Assembly (NCBI RefSeq): GCF_030406325.1
Contig: NZ_JAUEQY010000001.1
Coordinates: forward strand, 372,001 to 436,000
Direction of reading: 5' to 3'
DNA length: 64,000 nt
DNA from: Actinomadura sp. DC4
Lineage (GTDB): Bacteria; Actinomycetota; Actinomycetes; Streptosporangiales; Streptosporangiaceae
A model generated the notes under the pieces. That model was not told the DNA's origin and did no database searches. It saw only the letters and a list, made by a program, of their open reading frames with translations. Positions 16,123 through 25,176 of the stretch are shown here, piece by piece. Position 1 is the stretch's first letter, and every line of letters begins with the position of its first letter. The position numbers were made by a program, and so were the translations under genes.

Positions 16123-17417
16123 GGCCCCGCATCCTGATCAACCTGGCCTTCTTCGCCCTCCTGGGCGCCGTCCTGGCGGTCTGGGCGGCGAGCACCCTCA
16201 TCCGGATCGACGCCATCGACCGGCCGTTCCACGTGACCGCCGACTTCACCTCCTCGCCCGGCCTGCACGAGGACCTCCAGGTCACCTACCTCGGCGTGGC
16301 CGTCGGCCGGGTCGGCACCGTACGGCTGGAGACCGGCAGGGTCGCGGTGCGCCTCGACCTCGACCACGGCGTACGGGTCCCGTCCAACGTCGGCGCCCAG
16401 GTGCTGCGCAAGTCGGTCATCGGCGAGCCGTACGTCGACCTGTCGCTGCCGAAGGGGACGCCCGCCGCGCCGCTCCGTGAGGGCGGCCGCATCCCGCTGT
16501 CCCGTACGTCCACGACCATCGACTACGGGCGGGTGTTCGACGACCTCGGCCGCTCGCTCGACGCGGTGGACCCGCAGGACGCCCACACGGTGGTGCACGA
16601 GCTGGCCGAGGGCCTGGACGGGCGCGGGGAGTCGATCCGGGACATCATCGGCGACACGGACCAGCTCACCGCGACGCTCGCCGCCAACTCCGGCCTGCTC
16701 GACGACCTGTCCGTACGGCTGACGCGGCTCACCCACACGCTCGCCCTCCACCGGGGCCAGATCGCCTCCAGCGCGGACGACCTCGCCGCGTTCACCGCCT
16801 CGCTCAGGTCCTCACGCCAGGACTTCGACACCATGCTCACCAAGGGGCCGACCTTCCTCCACCAGGTCGACTCGCTGCTGGAGACCTCGCGGCCGGGCCT
16901 CGACTGCCTGCTGACGGCGGCCGCGGTCCCCGGGCCGCCGGTCTTCACCTCCGCGGCGACCGAGCGGATCCACCACCTGCTCACCGTGATCCCGACGCTG
17001 CAGGCGCTCGTGAACGACATCACCGTCACGACCTCGGGGGTCACCTACTTCAAGGCGCGGCCGGTCATCACGCTCGCCGGCCCGACGGCCGCCGAGGAGT
17101 ACGACGACCCGACGGCCAAGCCCGTCACGCCCGAGGTGCCACGCTGCGCGAAATCACGGGGGACGGGCTCGGTCGCCGTCTCCGCGCCGGCCGAGCCCGC
17201 CGCGCCCGGGTCCTCCGCCACCCCGTCGTCCACGCCATCCGGCGACTCCGTGCCCGAGCTGGGCGCGCGGCCGGTGAGCTCCCGCGAGCCGGCCACCGCA
17301 CGACTGCTGCCGCTACTGCCGATCATCCTGTCCGCCGTGGTCCTGCTCGCCGTCGCCGCCAACACGGTGCGCGTCGTCGCCCGTACACGATCCGGCCGAT
17401 CACGACCGCACGACTGA
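16119..17417 (+). CDS. mceF: Mce family protein F
   Basis: 432 residues, the longest Mce subunit, as usual for F. N-terminal anchor (LAFFALLGAVLAVWAASTLI), then an MCE domain with SSPGLHEDLQVTYLGVAVGRVGTV. After the helical region comes a low-complexity Ser/Pro/Ala linker (about 350-395). A second C-terminal membrane helix (LPLLPIILSAVVLLAVAANT) ends in an Arg-rich tail. Such a C-terminal helix is less common among Mce proteins and would anchor both ends. It is the last of the six Mce genes; the associated protein follows after 20 bp. Confidence 0.92.
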   Translation: MRPRILINLAFFALLGAVLAVWAASTLIRIDAIDRPFHVTADFTSSPGLHEDLQVTYLGVAVGRVGTVRLETGRVAVRLDLDHGVRVPSNVGAQVLRKSVIGEPYVDLSLPKGTPAAPLREGGRIPLSRTSTTIDYGRVFDDLGRSLDAVDPQDAHTVVHELAEGLDGRGESIRDIIGDTDQLTATLAANSGLLDDLSVRLTRLTHTLALHRGQIASSADDLAAFTASLRSSRQDFDTMLTKGPTFLHQVDSLLETSRPGLDCLLTAAAVPGPPVFTSAATERIHHLLTVIPTLQALVNDITVTTSGVTYFKARPVITLAGPTAAEEYDDPTAKPVTPEVPRCAKSRGTGSVAVSAPAEPAAPGSSATPSSTPSGDSVPELGARPVSSREPATARLLPLLPIILSAVVLLAVAANTVRVVARTRSGRSRPHD

Positions 17418-17437
17418 CCGGAGACTGGAGATAACCG

Positions 17438-18124
17438 ATGCCCACCGAAACCGAGAAGGCCGCGGACGAGCGGACCACGGATGAGGACCGGCCCGGCGAG
17501 GCCGCCGAGCCCGAGGCCGAGGAGCCGTCGCCTTCGGAGGAGCCGTCGCCGGAGCGGCGGCGTCTGCTCACCGCCGCGCTGCTCACGCGCGTCATGGTCC
17601 TCGTCGTCCTGGCCGCCGCGGTCACGACCGCGCTCCTGCAGTGGCGGCAGGCCGGCCGGCTGTCCGCGCGCGAGGACACGCGGCGGCAGGTCAGCACGCG
17701 GGCCGGGGAGTTCGGCCAGGCGCTGCTGAGCTATGACCACTCCGACCCGGACGCGGCGCGCAAGCGCGTGCTCGGCATGACGACGGACGACTTCGGGCGC
17801 ACCTACGACGTGGCCTTCACCGACGGCCTGCAGGGCATCATCACCAAGCTGAAGGCCGACGCGAAGGCCACCGTCCGCACCGTCTACGTCGGCGACGTCG
17901 GCGGAGACGACGCCAAGGCCGTCGTCGTCATGGACTCGGAGGTCAAGAGCACCGCCGGTACCCGCCGCGTCCTGGGCTCCTACCTGGAGATGGAGCTCGT
18001 CCGGCAGCACGGGCAGTGGCGCGTGAAGAGCGTGAACTCCATCGGCGCCATCAACGAGAGCCTCACCAAGCCCGACGGCACGACGGTCACGCCCGGTCCG
18101 ACGGCCACCTCGGACCCCGGCTGA
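17438..18124 (+). CDS. Mce-associated membrane protein
   Basis: 228 residues. A very acidic cytoplasmic N-terminus (EEPSPSEEPSPERRR) is followed by one membrane helix (RVMVLVVLAAAVTTALL, about 50-66). The SnoaL/NTF2-like extracytoplasmic domain (about 75-215) fits the Mas/OmamA-type accessory proteins that stabilise Mce complexes. The ATG at 17438 follows a GGAG-containing leader, 20 bp after MceF stops, and probably completes the transcript. Confidence 0.9.
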   Translation: MPTETEKAADERTTDEDRPGEAAEPEAEEPSPSEEPSPERRRLLTAALLTRVMVLVVLAAAVTTALLQWRQAGRLSAREDTRRQVSTRAGEFGQALLSYDHSDPDAARKRVLGMTTDDFGRTYDVAFTDGLQGIITKLKADAKATVRTVYVGDVGGDDAKAVVVMDSEVKSTAGTRRVLGSYLEMELVRQHGQWRVKSVNSIGAINESLTKPDGTTVTPGPTATSDPG

Positions 18125-18226
18125 TCGGCGTCGCGGCCGGGCGTGGCCACTCCGTGAACGCGCTACCTTCCTAAGAGTGATGTTGCGCCGGCGCGGCCGG
18201 CGACCTACCGGCGGGAGGGCGCGGTC

Positions 18227-18892
18227 GTGCCCGGCGACAGCGAGGTCGAGATGGGCGAGCAGAGCATCGAACGGGCGCCCACGCGCGTCCGCAAGGACCA
18301 CGACGAACGCCGGGCACAGATCCTGACGTGCGCGCGTGCGCTGTTCCGCGAGCGTCCGTACGAGGCCGTCTCCAACACCGAGATCGCCGCCGCGGCGGGC
18401 GTGAGCCGCGGGCTGCTCAACCACTACTTCGGGACCAAGCGCGAGCTGTACCTCGCCGCCGTGGAGCAGATGCTGCACGTCCCCCCGATCCCGGTGCCGG
18501 CCTACGTCCCGGGGGCCAGCGTCCGCGACCGCGTGGCCGAGAGCATCGACGGCTGGCTCGAACTCCTCGAGCGCAACGCCGAGACCTGGCTCGCCGCGGT
18601 CGAGCGCGCCTCGTCCGGCGGCGACCCGCGGCTCGGCTCGCTGCTCGACGAGGCCCGCGAACGCGCCGTGGACCGCATCAACGAGGTCGTCGGCGTCGGC
18701 GCCCTCGCGGCGCGGCACCCCGAGGTGCGCGCGGTGCTGCGCGGCTACAGCGGGCTGGCCGAGGCGGTCTCGCTGGAGTGGCTGAAACGCGGACGCCTGA
18801 CGCGCCAGCAGGCCCAGCTCCTGCTGGAGGAGACCCTCCTCCACATCACTCTGGACGTCCTGCCCCGCCTCGTCGGCGAGCCCGCCCGCTAG
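18227..18892 (+). CDS. TetR-family regulator at the end of the mce operon
   Basis: 221 residues from GTG 18227 (GGGAGG upstream); ATG 18251 is an alternative. The N-terminal HTH is VSNTEIAAAAGVSRGLLNHYFGTKREL (about 47-73). The C-terminal domain holds GWLELLERNAETWLAAVERASSGG, typical of actinobacterial TetR proteins linked to lipid metabolism. It is separated from the Mce-associated gene by about 100 bp in the same direction and is the best local candidate to control the mce promoter, where GCCAAT inverted repeats lie. Binding is untested. Confidence 0.9.
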   Translation: MPGDSEVEMGEQSIERAPTRVRKDHDERRAQILTCARALFRERPYEAVSNTEIAAAAGVSRGLLNHYFGTKRELYLAAVEQMLHVPPIPVPAYVPGASVRDRVAESIDGWLELLERNAETWLAAVERASSGGDPRLGSLLDEARERAVDRINEVVGVGALAARHPEVRAVLRGYSGLAEAVSLEWLKRGRLTRQQAQLLLEETLLHITLDVLPRLVGEPAR

Positions 18893-19021
18893 GCGTGTCT
18901 TCGGAGTTCGCCCGCCCGCAGGATCCACAAGCACGCCCCAGGCGACCTGGTCGCCGCTCTGGTCGTTGTCGACCGAAGTGGATCGAAACCGTGGCCTGAC
19001 ACGGCCATGGTCAGATCGTTG

Positions 19022-19050
19022 TTGACGCTATATGTCCGGAATGTTACGAA
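19022..19050 (+). promoter_or_regulatory. Predicted promoter of the alpha-galactosidase gene
   Basis: -35 TTGACG (19022-19027), 17-bp spacer, -10 TACGAA (19045-19050), giving a leader of about 90 nt before ATG 19146. The preceding 18893-19021 stretch has no supportable gene. Confidence 0.5.
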
Positions 19051-19145
19051 CCTCCTTAGCGTCCGCGTCAGTCGGTGGGGCGCCGGTCCGATGCCGGTGC
19101 TTCTGGGGGCTCGCCGCCGCGGTACGCGCGACCTGTGGAGGCGCA

Positions 19146-20732
19146 ATGCGCAAGGCTGCGGTCATCCTCGCTCTGGTCACGCTGTTCGCCCCGGCGGCGG
19201 CCGTGACCGGGACCGCGTCACCGGCGGAGGCCCTCGGGAACGGGCTGGCCAAGACACCGCCGATGGGCTGGAACGACTGGAACGCCTTCGGCTGCGGTGT
19301 CAGTGAGCAGCTCGTCAAGGACACCGCCGACCGGATGGTGGCCAATGGCATGAAGGACGCCGGCTACCAGTACGTCAACATCGACGACTGCTGGATGACC
19401 CACAGCCGGGACTCCGCGGGCGCCCTCGTTCCCGACCCGGCCAAGTTCCCCGACGGGATCAAGGGGACCGCCGACTACGTCCACTCCAAGGGGCTCAAGC
19501 TCGGCATCTACGAGAGCGCGGGCACCGCGACCTGCGCCGGGTACCCCGGCAGCCTCAATCACGAGCAGACCGACGCGAACAGCTTCGCCGCCTGGGGCAT
19601 CGACTATCTCAAGTACGACAACTGCAACAACCAGGGCGTGCCGCACGAGCAGCGGTACAACGCGATGCGCGACGCGCTCGCGCGCACCGGGCGGCCGATC
19701 GTCTACAGCCTCTGTGAGTGGGGCGAGGACAGCGTCTGGACCTGGGGCTCGGCGACCGGCAACCTGTGGCGTACGACCGGCGACATCAACGCCTCGTACG
19801 GCTCGATGCTGTCGATCTTCCACGCCAACGTGAAGCTCGCCCAGTACGCCGGGCCCGGCGGCTGGAACGACCCCGACATGCTCGAGGTCGGCAACGGCAT
19901 GTCGTTCACCGAGGACCGCTCGGAGTTCAGCCTGTGGGCCGAGATGGCCGCGCCGCTGATCTCGGGTACCGACCTGCGCAACGCCTCGCCGGCCACCCTG
20001 TCGCTCTACACGAACCGCGACGTGGTCGCGGTCGACCAGGACACGCTCGGCAGGCAGGGCACCCAGGTGTCCTCCTCCGGCGGCCTGGACGTGCTCGCCA
20101 AACCGCTGGCGGGCGGCGACGTCTCCGTCGTGCTCTTCAACGAGAACGGCTCGGCCGCCACGATCTCGACCACGGCGTCCGCGGTCGGGCTGCCCTCCTC
20201 GTCCTCGTACAAGCTGGACAACCTCTGGTCGCACGTCGTCACCAGCACGGGAGGCGCCATCTCGGCCACCGTGCCCGCGCACGGCTCGGTGATGTACCGC
20301 GTGTCGCAGGGCAGCGGGAGCACCGTGGGCACCACGCACCGCCTCGTCGCCGCGTCCGCGAACCGCTGCCTGGACGTCTTCGACAACGAGACCACGCCCG
20401 GCACCAAGGTCGAGCTGTGGGACTGCGGCGGCGGCGCCAACCAGGGGTGGACGCCGACCGCGGCCGGTGAGCTGCGCGTGTACGGCGGAACGCAGTGCCT
20501 GGACGCGTACAACAACCAGACCGCGCCGGAGACGAAGGTCGAGCTCTGGACCTGCAACGGCGGCGCGAACCAGCGGTTCGAGCTGCGGCCCGACGGCACC
20601 ATCGTGGGGACCCAGTCCGGGCTCTGCCTCGACGTCGCCCACGGCGACCAGTCCTCGGGCAACGTGAACGGCGCGCAGATCCAGCTCTACACCTGCAACG
20701 GCGGCGCCAACCAGCAGTGGCGCCTGGGCTGA
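19146..20732 (+). CDS. Secreted GH27 alpha-galactosidase with C-terminal ricin-type lectin domain
   Basis: 528 residues. Signal peptide (VILALVTLFAPAAAVTGTASPAEA), then a GH27 (alpha/beta)8 catalytic domain starting LAKTPPMGWNDWNAFGC. The predicted nucleophile is Asp158 in YLKYDNCNN and the acid/base Asp213 in TTGDINAS. A beta-sandwich domain (about 300-390) follows, then a ricin B/CBM13 lectin (about 395-528) with three repeats ending GGANQGW, GGANQRF and GGANQQW. It probably removes terminal alpha-galactose from plant galactomannan or raffinose-type sugars outside the cell. The start ATG 19146 is preceded by GGAGG. A 15-bp hairpin follows the stop. Confidence 0.96.
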   Translation: MRKAAVILALVTLFAPAAAVTGTASPAEALGNGLAKTPPMGWNDWNAFGCGVSEQLVKDTADRMVANGMKDAGYQYVNIDDCWMTHSRDSAGALVPDPAKFPDGIKGTADYVHSKGLKLGIYESAGTATCAGYPGSLNHEQTDANSFAAWGIDYLKYDNCNNQGVPHEQRYNAMRDALARTGRPIVYSLCEWGEDSVWTWGSATGNLWRTTGDINASYGSMLSIFHANVKLAQYAGPGGWNDPDMLEVGNGMSFTEDRSEFSLWAEMAAPLISGTDLRNASPATLSLYTNRDVVAVDQDTLGRQGTQVSSSGGLDVLAKPLAGGDVSVVLFNENGSAATISTTASAVGLPSSSSYKLDNLWSHVVTSTGGAISATVPAHGSVMYRVSQGSGSTVGTTHRLVAASANRCLDVFDNETTPGTKVELWDCGGGANQGWTPTAAGELRVYGGTQCLDAYNNQTAPETKVELWTCNGGANQRFELRPDGTIVGTQSGLCLDVAHGDQSSGNVNGAQIQLYTCNGGANQQWRLG

Positions 20733-20739
20733 GCGAACG

Positions 20740-20773
20740 GTCGCCGCGCCGGCCGCAGGGCCGGCGCGGCGAC
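20740..20773 (+). terminator. 15-bp perfect hairpin after the alpha-galactosidase gene
   Basis: GTCGCCGCGCCGGCC (20740-20754) and GGCCGGCGCGGCGAC (20759-20773) pair perfectly around GCAG, eight bases after the stop codon. There is no U tract, which is common for actinobacterial terminators. Confidence 0.8.
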
Positions 20774-21225
20774 GGCAGCCGCGGCCCCAGCGGCGTGGTC
20801 ACGTGGCTGACCGCCTTGCCCGTAGGGCGCGTGACGACCAGGCCCGCCGCGCGCAGGGTCTTGGCGTGGGCCGACGCCGCGCTGATGCCGAGGTCGGCCG
20901 CCGGCTCGGTGGTCGTCCGGTGCTCGACGAGGACTTCGAGGGCCGCGGCGCGCGTACGGCCGAGCGGCGCGGCGAGGGCGCCGGCCGGCTCGGGGCCGAC
21001 CAGTGGAAGCGGGGTGAGCGACGGGTAGAGCAGGAGCATCGACCCGTCGGAGTGGGTGCCGATCATCGGGCGGCCGGTCCAGAACGGCGACGGGAGCAGG
21101 GTCAGGCCGCGCCCGGCCGGCGCGTGCTCGGACTCCTCGGGTACGTCGACCTCCAGCGTGGTGCCGGTCCAGCGTGAGCCCGGGTACACCCCGGCGAGCG
21201 CCACGCCGCCTCGAGGGTCTGCCAC
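20774..21225 (-). pseudogene. Truncated ArsR-like (DUF5937 type) regulator
   Basis: The minus-strand frame encodes the C-terminal two thirds of a winged-helix regulator. SRWTGTTLEVDVPEES and GRGLTLLPSPFW match the central part of DUF5937/ArsR proteins. LGRTRAAALEVLVEHRTTTE plus DLGISAASAHAKTLRAAGLV is the helix-turn-helix. The N-terminal ~180 residues expected for the family are missing, with an in-frame TGA immediately upstream of the GTG at 21225. On the other side the frame runs without stop into the alpha-galactosidase hairpin and gene. Both ends are therefore lost, probably by deletion when the neighbouring genes were joined. Confidence 0.7.
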
Positions 21226-21275
21226 GCGTCACCGTCGCGGTCGGCCGGCCCCCGCGTCCAGAGCGTGGGCAGGCG

Positions 21276-21524
21276 ATGCGCCGAGTATTCACCATGTCGG
21301 TCTGTTGTGCCGCGGTCACCGGCATCACGGTGACCCTGGCCGCCCCGATCGCGGGAGCGGCGGGCAGAGGCGCGACCTGCCCCATCTCCACGCCCGCGTG
21401 GAGAACCTCTGCCACACCCTGGCCCGACCCGTACGGGGGCGGTCGCGGCTCCTTCTATACGGGGCGCTCGGCGAGCGCCCTCTCCAGGCGTTCCCGGGCG
21501 CGGGCGGCCTGCCGGGCGCGGTAG
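21276..21524 (+). CDS. Possible small secreted peptide, uncertain
   Basis: 82-codon frame beginning with a convincing signal peptide (MRRVFTMSVCCAAVTGITVT, then LAAPIAGAAGRG). After the signal the composition becomes unremarkable, and the last 70 bp overlap the 3' end of the convergent DUF2236 gene. It may be the 5' remnant of a secreted protein whose body was deleted, next to the ArsR pseudogene. The ribosome-binding site is weak. I recognise no family. Confidence 0.25.
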   Translation: MRRVFTMSVCCAAVTGITVTLAAPIAGAAGRGATCPISTPAWRTSATPWPDPYGGGRGSFYTGRSASALSRRSRARAACRAR

Positions 21525-22357
21525 GCGATCGGCATGTAGCGGAGGCGTTCCGGCAGCGTGGCGCTGCCGCGGGCGATGGAACGGCCGAGCGCGCGCAGTC
21601 GGCGTTCGTCGGCGTCGCTCCAGCTCAGGCCCAGCTTGTCGCGGGCGGCCGGGGGAAGGGTGCCGATCGCGACGAACCGGCCGACGCGCCCGGCGACGGC
21701 GCTCAGCGGTGCCACGGCCGGGCGCAGCAGGGCCGGCGTGCCCGGCGGCACGCGGTCCATCATCCTCAGGACGTCGTGGGCCACCCGGTGGCCGACGAGC
21801 GTGTTCTCGACCATGTCGTCGAAGTAGGCCCAGTAGTCGGCGATGGTGGCCGGGAGCATCCTCTCGGGGACCCGCAGGATCCGGCCCAGCCGGAGGAACT
21901 CCTCGAACACCTGCTGCTCCTCGCCCGGCTCCGGCTCACGCGTGGCGAAGTAGCGCGCGGCCGACACGGCGGCGTAGAAGCCGGTCAGGTGGACCCACGC
22001 CCAGGGCTCGGCGGACAGGGCATGGTGGGTACGGCCCTCCTGGTCCTCGGCGCTGATCGTGGCGTGCATCCTGCGCAGGCGCTCGCCCTCCTCGATCGCG
22101 GTACGGCCGCCGTACACCCAGGTCTGCACGGAGGCGAAGCTGCGGAGCGCGCGGCCGACCGGGTCGGTGCGGAAGCTCGACCGCTGGTCGACCACCGTCC
22201 CGATCGCCGGATGCATCACCTGGAGGACGAAGGCGCAGTTGCCCGCCAGCGCCGAGGTGTAGAGGCCCATCTGGTCCCACAGGATCGAACCTGGGCCGAA
22301 CGGTTCCGGCTGGGGCCGCGCGGGCCGGGTGGCCGCCTGTTCTTCCGTCGCCGTCAT
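21455..22357 (-). CDS. DUF2236 (MpaB/latex-clearing-like) oxygenase-family protein
   Basis: 300 residues from ATG 22357, preceded by GAAGGGAG. It matches the DUF2236 family of heme-binding oxygenase-like proteins: PFGPGSILWDQMGLYTSALAG at the start, LQVMHPAIGTVVDQRSSFRTD with a conserved His, the YGGRTAIEEGERLRRMHATI helix, and an AWVHLTGFYA segment with another His. In the family one His ligates heme b; members include rubber oxygenase Lcp and fungal MpaB, but most bacterial ones are uncharacterised. It is divergent from a TetR gene with a palindrome in between. Confidence 0.88.
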   Translation of the reverse strand: MTATEEQAATRPARPQPEPFGPGSILWDQMGLYTSALAGNCAFVLQVMHPAIGTVVDQRSSFRTDPVGRALRSFASVQTWVYGGRTAIEEGERLRRMHATISAEDQEGRTHHALSAEPWAWVHLTGFYAAVSAARYFATREPEPGEEQQVFEEFLRLGRILRVPERMLPATIADYWAYFDDMVENTLVGHRVAHDVLRMMDRVPPGTPALLRPAVAPLSAVAGRVGRFVAIGTLPPAARDKLGLSWSDADERRLRALGRSIARGSATLPERLRYMPIAYRARQAARARERLERALAERPV

Positions 22358-22400
22358 GTGCGGACTCCCTTCGAGACGCTCTCGTATTAAGCTGACCGCA

Positions 22401-22418
22401 TATAAGTACTCGCTTACA
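22401..22418. promoter_or_regulatory. Imperfect palindrome between DUF2236 and tetR genes
   Basis: TATAAGTACTCGCTTACA reads as an inverted repeat with matching TAAG/CTTA cores and outer T/A pairs, in an AT-rich 87-bp gap between divergent starts. The form is like operators of TetR proteins. It probably serves the adjacent TetR gene and the oxygenase gene together. Confidence 0.5.
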
Positions 22419-22444
22419 AGACGCGTTCTCAGGGGGAGCCCCCG

Positions 22445-23062
22445 ATGCCCCGCCCACCTGACCTTTCCCCGCGAAAGACCCCGCGCCAGCGGCGCTCCCG
22501 GCAGATGGTGGAGCGCATCGTCGAGGCCACCACTCGCGTTCTGACCGAGCACGGGTACGACGGCGCCTCGACCAACCGCATCGCGGCCGAGGCCGGGATC
22601 AGCAGCGGCTCTCTCTACCAGTACTTCCCGAACAAGGACGCGATCGTGGTGGCCGTGCTCGACCGGTTCGCCGACGACCTGGCCGACCACGTCGGCGCCC
22701 GGCTCGAGGCCGTCATGGCCGAGCCGTGGCAGGCCGCCGGGCGGGCGCTGCTCGACACGCAGATCGAGCTGTTCGAGGAGAACGCCGAGCTGCTGCGCAT
22801 CATCGTCGAGCGGGTCCCGCGCCTCGGCTCGGTCGACAAACTCGACGCCCTGCGCCGGCGGATGAGCGACCTGGTCCGCATGTACGTCATCCTCAACCGG
22901 GAGCGGTTCCGCGCCGACCTGGACGTCGAGACGGCCGTGTGGATCCTCGCCGAGACCACCGGTCTGCTCTCGGCGCGCTACGTCCTCGACCGCCCGCGCA
23001 TCCCGCGCGAGCGGATGGTCGACGAGCTCACCGCGCTCGTCACGCGCTACATCGAACGCTGA
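22445..23062 (+). CDS. TetR-family regulator, divergent from DUF2236 gene
   Basis: 205 residues from ATG 22445. An N-terminal basic arm (PRKTPRQRRSRQMVERI) and the HTH ASTNRIAAEAGISSGSLYQYFPNKDAI (about 40-66) fit the AcrR-type subgroup. The ligand domain (about 80-205) is helical and ends RYIER. It is the likely autorepressor and repressor of the divergent DUF2236 oxygenase. Its stop is nine bases from the end of the convergent reductase gene. Confidence 0.94.
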   Translation: MPRPPDLSPRKTPRQRRSRQMVERIVEATTRVLTEHGYDGASTNRIAAEAGISSGSLYQYFPNKDAIVVAVLDRFADDLADHVGARLEAVMAEPWQAAGRALLDTQIELFEENAELLRIIVERVPRLGSVDKLDALRRRMSDLVRMYVILNRERFRADLDVETAVWILAETTGLLSARYVLDRPRIPRERMVDELTALVTRYIER

Positions 23063-23071
23063 CCGCCCGGG

Positions 23072-24073
23072 TCACAGACGGACGAGCATCTTGCCCAGGT
23101 TCTTGCCGCCGAGCATCGACAGGAAGGCGTCCACGGCGTTGTCGACGCCCTCGTACACCGTCTCCTCGAAGGTGATCTTCCCGTCGCGGATCCAGGCGCC
23201 CATGTCGGCGGTGAAGTCGGCGAGCCGGTCGCCATGGTCGCTCACGATGAAGCCCTTCAGCGTGAGCCGCTTGCCGACGACCGAGATCAGGTTGCGCGGC
23301 GCGGCCGGGGGCTCGGTCGCGTTGTACGCCGAGATCGCACCGCACAGCGCGGCCCGGCCGCCCTGGTTGAAGGAGTCGATCGCGGCCTCGAGGTGCTCGC
23401 CGCCGACGTTGTCGAAGTAGACGTCGATGCCGTCCGGGGCGGCCTCGGCGAGCAGGTTCCAGACCTTGCCCGACTTGTAGTCGAACGCCGCGTCGAAGCC
23501 AAGCCGCTCACTCAGGTACGCGACCTTCTCCGCCGATCCGGCGCTGCCGATGACGCGCGCCGCGCCACGCTGCCGGGCGATCTGCCCGGCCAGCGAGCCG
23601 ACCGCGCCCGCCGCGCCGGAGACGAAGACGGTGTCGCCCTTCTTCATCCCGGCGATGTCGAGCAGCCCCACGTACGCCGTCAGGCCCGGCATGCCCAGCG
23701 CGCCGAGGTAGGCCGACAGCGGCACGCCCTCGACCGGCTCCAGCTTGCGGAACCACTTGCCGCGCCCCTTGGCCAGCTCACGCCAGCCGAGGTCGTGCAG
23801 CACCACGTCGCCCTCGGCGAGCCCGGGGTGGCGCGACTCCACCACCTCGCCCACGGCGCCGCCGGTCATCACCTGGTCCAGGCGGAACGGCGGCACGTAC
23901 GACTTGGCGTCGTTCATCCGGCCGCGCATGTACGGGTCGACGGACATGAAGAGGTTGCGGACGAGCACCTCGCCGTCTTCGGGCGGGGTCAGGTCGGCCT
24001 CCACGACGGCGAAGTCCTCGGGGGTCGGCCAGCCCTTCGGCCGTGCGGCAAGATGAACCTCGCGCGTCTTCAT
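23072..24073 (-). CDS. NADP-dependent medium-chain reductase (CurA/prostaglandin-reductase type)
   Basis: 333 residues. A GroES-like N-terminal domain starts with the family signature VRNLFMSVDPYMRGRM, and the nucleotide-binding Rossmann domain has VFVSGAAGAVGSLAGQIA. It lacks the Cys/His ligands of zinc alcohol dehydrogenases. This zinc-free MDR group reduces activated C=C bonds such as alkenals, curcumin or 15-oxo-prostaglandins with NADPH. GPRNL-like and YFDNVGGEHLEAAI motifs also fit. Physiological role here: probably detoxification of reactive enals. Confidence 0.94.
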   Translation of the reverse strand: MKTREVHLAARPKGWPTPEDFAVVEADLTPPEDGEVLVRNLFMSVDPYMRGRMNDAKSYVPPFRLDQVMTGGAVGEVVESRHPGLAEGDVVLHDLGWRELAKGRGKWFRKLEPVEGVPLSAYLGALGMPGLTAYVGLLDIAGMKKGDTVFVSGAAGAVGSLAGQIARQRGAARVIGSAGSAEKVAYLSERLGFDAAFDYKSGKVWNLLAEAAPDGIDVYFDNVGGEHLEAAIDSFNQGGRAALCGAISAYNATEPPAAPRNLISVVGKRLTLKGFIVSDHGDRLADFTADMGAWIRDGKITFEETVYEGVDNAVDAFLSMLGGKNLGKMLVRL

Positions 24074-24149
24074 GAACCCGCTCTCCTCACGTCGGCTGCG
24101 TTACGTCGAGTATCGCCGCACCTCCGTGCGCCGCCGCCACGGGGGCTCG

Positions 24150-24959
24150 TCAGATCTTGCGCCCGACCCCCGAGAGCATCCAGACCGACTCGGCGTCCCG
24201 CGCGGTCCCGGGGGTGTCCGGGCGCCACTGCGGCAGGTACACAAGGCCGGGCTCCACGAGGTCGTACCCGTCGAAGAGCGCCTGGATCTCCTTCGGCGAG
24301 CGCAGGACCGCGGGTGAGGTGGCGCGGTTCTTGTAGACGTCCGCGGCGGCCTCGGCCGCGCCGGTGTTCTGCGCGGGCGAGGTGATGTGCGACAGCGCCA
24401 GGTGACTGCCGGGCACGGTGAGGTCGCGGAACGCGGCGACGATGCCGTACGGGTCGTACTCGTCGGCGATGAAGTGCAGCACCGACATGAACAGCACGGC
24501 GACCGGCTCGTCGAAGCGGATGAGGCGGTGCAGGTCCGGGTGCTTGAGGATCGACTCGGGGTCGCGCATGTCGGCCTCGATGACGGCGGTGGTGCCGTCG
24601 CTCGGCAGGAGGGCCTTCGCGTGCACCCGTACGATCGGGTCGTTGTCGATGTAGACGACGCGCGCGCTCGGGTCGACGGCCTGGGCGATCTCGTGCACGT
24701 TGCCCTGCGTGGGCAGCCCGGTGCCGACGTCGACGAACTGCCGGATGCCGGCCTCGGCGGCGAGGAACCGTACGGCCCGGCCGAGGAAGGCGCGGTTCTC
24801 CTTGGCCAGGATCCGCACCTCGGGAGCGGCGCTCAGCACCTGCTCCGCCGCCTCGCGGTCGACGGCGAAGTTGTCCTTGCCCCCGAGGTAGTAGTCGTAC
24901 ATTCGGGCCGGTGTCGGCCTATTTGTACGCAGATCCAGAGGGATCTCCTCGTCTGGCAC
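24150..24959 (-). CDS. SAM-dependent methyltransferase, DUF574 family
   Basis: 269 residues from GTG 24959 (GAAGGGGA upstream). It begins with the family-typical TPARMYDYYLGGKDNFAVDREAA block. SAM-binding motif I is FVDVGTGLPTQGNVHE, with acidic motif II VVYIDNDPIV and motif III PVAVLFMSVLHFI. This family is highly expanded in Streptosporangiales and streptomycetes and mostly uncharacterised. It lies upstream of the reductase gene on the same strand with a 76-bp gap, so co-transcription is possible but not compelling. Confidence 0.93.
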   Translation of the reverse strand: MPDEEIPLDLRTNRPTPARMYDYYLGGKDNFAVDREAAEQVLSAAPEVRILAKENRAFLGRAVRFLAAEAGIRQFVDVGTGLPTQGNVHEIAQAVDPSARVVYIDNDPIVRVHAKALLPSDGTTAVIEADMRDPESILKHPDLHRLIRFDEPVAVLFMSVLHFIADEYDPYGIVAAFRDLTVPGSHLALSHITSPAQNTGAAEAAADVYKNRATSPAVLRSPKEIQALFDGYDLVEPGLVYLPQWRPDTPGTARDAESVWMLSGVGRKI

Positions 24960-25176
24960 CAGTGTCCCCTTCGACTCTTGATCCGCCTCGATATGGCCCC
25001 TCTCGGGTATGTGCCGAGAGTACCGGTGTGGCCTTTGCTGCGCGAAATGTCGAGTGGTGCGCGAGAGGCGGCGACCTCGCCGACCTGCTTATGTTCCAGA
25101 ACGGTCGAAACCGCCCGCGCGGATCAGTGGCGTGATCGCCTCGCGCCGTGCCCACCGGCAGGCCATGCTGGGGAGC

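Noticed and set aside
18893-19021. Possible insertion-sequence end or leader peptide before the galactosidase gene
   Set aside because: No terminal inverted repeats, target duplication or transposase motif could be confirmed.
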